Positions 13,759 through 14,227 of a stretch of DNA of 14,227 nucleotides are shown piece after piece. The notes under the pieces are model-generated. The model was not told where the DNA came from, searched no databases, and saw nothing but the letters and a program-made list of their open reading frames with translations. The stretch spans positions 1-14,227 of the forward strand of contig JANMZR010000191.1 of NCBI GenBank assembly GCA_031383555.1, written 5' to 3'. Both the position numbers and the translations under genes were made by a program. How positions within the stretch are numbered: position 1 is the stretch's first letter; each line of letters begins with the position of its first letter. The DNA comes from JANMZR01 sp031383555. GTDB taxonomy: Bacteria > Bacteroidota > Bacteroidia > Cytophagales > Spirosomataceae.

Positions 13759-14227
13759 CTATAAGTTTTCTCCTGCCCGTAAAGACTCTACTGCTGGAAA
13801 CCAAATTGGCTGAAATTCTGAAAAGCGGCTCAATTCATAATGGTCCTCTATAAATTGATTTGGACGTTTTGTAAATGTGAAGTTGATTTCCGAAAATTTT
13901 GCATTTCTTGTGTACACCCAAACCTCCTTATCTTTCAAATGTTTTATATTGTCGGGCAGTCCCATTACTATATAAACCATGCCTTTATCGGTTTTCCAGC
14001 CTTCTTTATAGTTGGAAAAAAGAGAATTTGCATCCTCTACTTTTCTATACAATGACTTGATGTTTTTCTTTGCAACCAGCTGATTACCATTATGTAGCGC
14101 CAACCAAAACTGATCTAAACTTTTTTTAGGGTCGGGACTAACATTAATATTTTGATATTCTTGACTAGTAGTTAGGTAAACTAAGGGCTTGGCAAGCTGT
14201 GCTGGTTTAGTATATTTGGGGAAACGA
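13759..14227 (-). CDS. GWxTD-domain protein, C-terminal part (runs off window)
   Basis: The last ~156 codons are present and the frame stays open to the window end. The whole GWxTD domain is visible: the DQFW segment just before 14104, then GWKTDKGMVYIVMGLPD (encoded about 13971-14021), which contains the diagnostic Gly-Trp-x-Thr-Asp, then VWVYTRNAKF and a C-terminal FQPIWFPAVESLRAGE segment. GWxTD proteins are widespread in Bacteroidota and Acidobacteria, are often exported or lipoproteins, and have no established function. The N-terminus, including any signal, lies outside the window. A TTG at 14103 could be taken for a start, but it falls inside the domain and the reading frame upstream is clearly coding. 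rlmB follows 86 bp downstream. Confidence 0.88.
   Translation of the reverse strand, partial: RFPKYTKPAQLAKPLVYLTTSQEYQNINVSPDPKKSLDQFWLALHNGNQLVAKKNIKSLYRKVEDANSLFSNYKEGWKTDKGMVYIVMGLPDNIKHLKDKEVWVYTRNAKFSEINFTFTKRPNQFIEDHYELSRFSEFQPIWFPAVESLRAGENL

Noticed and set aside
13840..14055. Plus-strand open frame opposite the GWxTD gene
   Set aside because: The GWxTD domain on the minus strand explains the region.

Overview
The window is chromosomal DNA from an AT-rich member of the Bacteroidota. The evidence is a GWxTD-domain gene, a DUF3109 gene, an SLT/LysM lytic transglycosylase with a Sec signal, pyrR next to pyrB, and several copies of the Bacteroidota -7 promoter element TAnnTTTG just upstream of genes. 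A Cytophagales-like host is plausible, but this is inference from gene content. No tRNA, rRNA, CRISPR array, phage or defence module was seen.

Layout. Positions 1-123 are the end of an insertion sequence carrying the first 24 codons of a transposase that looks ISL3-like. It has inserted into an MFS transporter gene (124-765), which is cut in its seventh membrane segment. Upstream of it on the same strand lie a NagB-type amino-sugar-phosphate deaminase (777-1505) and a PfkB-family sugar kinase (1507-2559). The three form a tight minus-strand operon that may take up, phosphorylate and deaminate an amino sugar. Positions 2748-2923 hold tandem 51-bp repeats built from a terminator hairpin, lying beyond an orphan secreted protein of unknown function (2972-3451). 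Peptidyl-tRNA hydrolase (3713-4273) follows, also on the minus strand.

From 4481 to 10620 everything reads on the plus strand: pyrR and pyrB (pyrimidine synthesis), an M16 zinc peptidase coupled to an O-methyltransferase, an SLT/LysM murein transglycosylase, and a DUF3109 cysteine-rich protein.

From 10613 to the end everything reads on the minus strand: two family-2 glycosyltransferases overlapping by ATGA (cell-surface glycan synthesis), a 403-bp spacer with nested hairpins, the rRNA 2'-O-methyltransferase gene rlmB, and the C-terminal part of a GWxTD-domain protein that runs off the window.

Most of the window is housekeeping. I do not see a clearly new multi-gene system. The best leads are the IS-broken amino-sugar operon, the terminator-derived tandem repeat, the orphan secreted protein, and the alternative hairpins downstream of rlmB.
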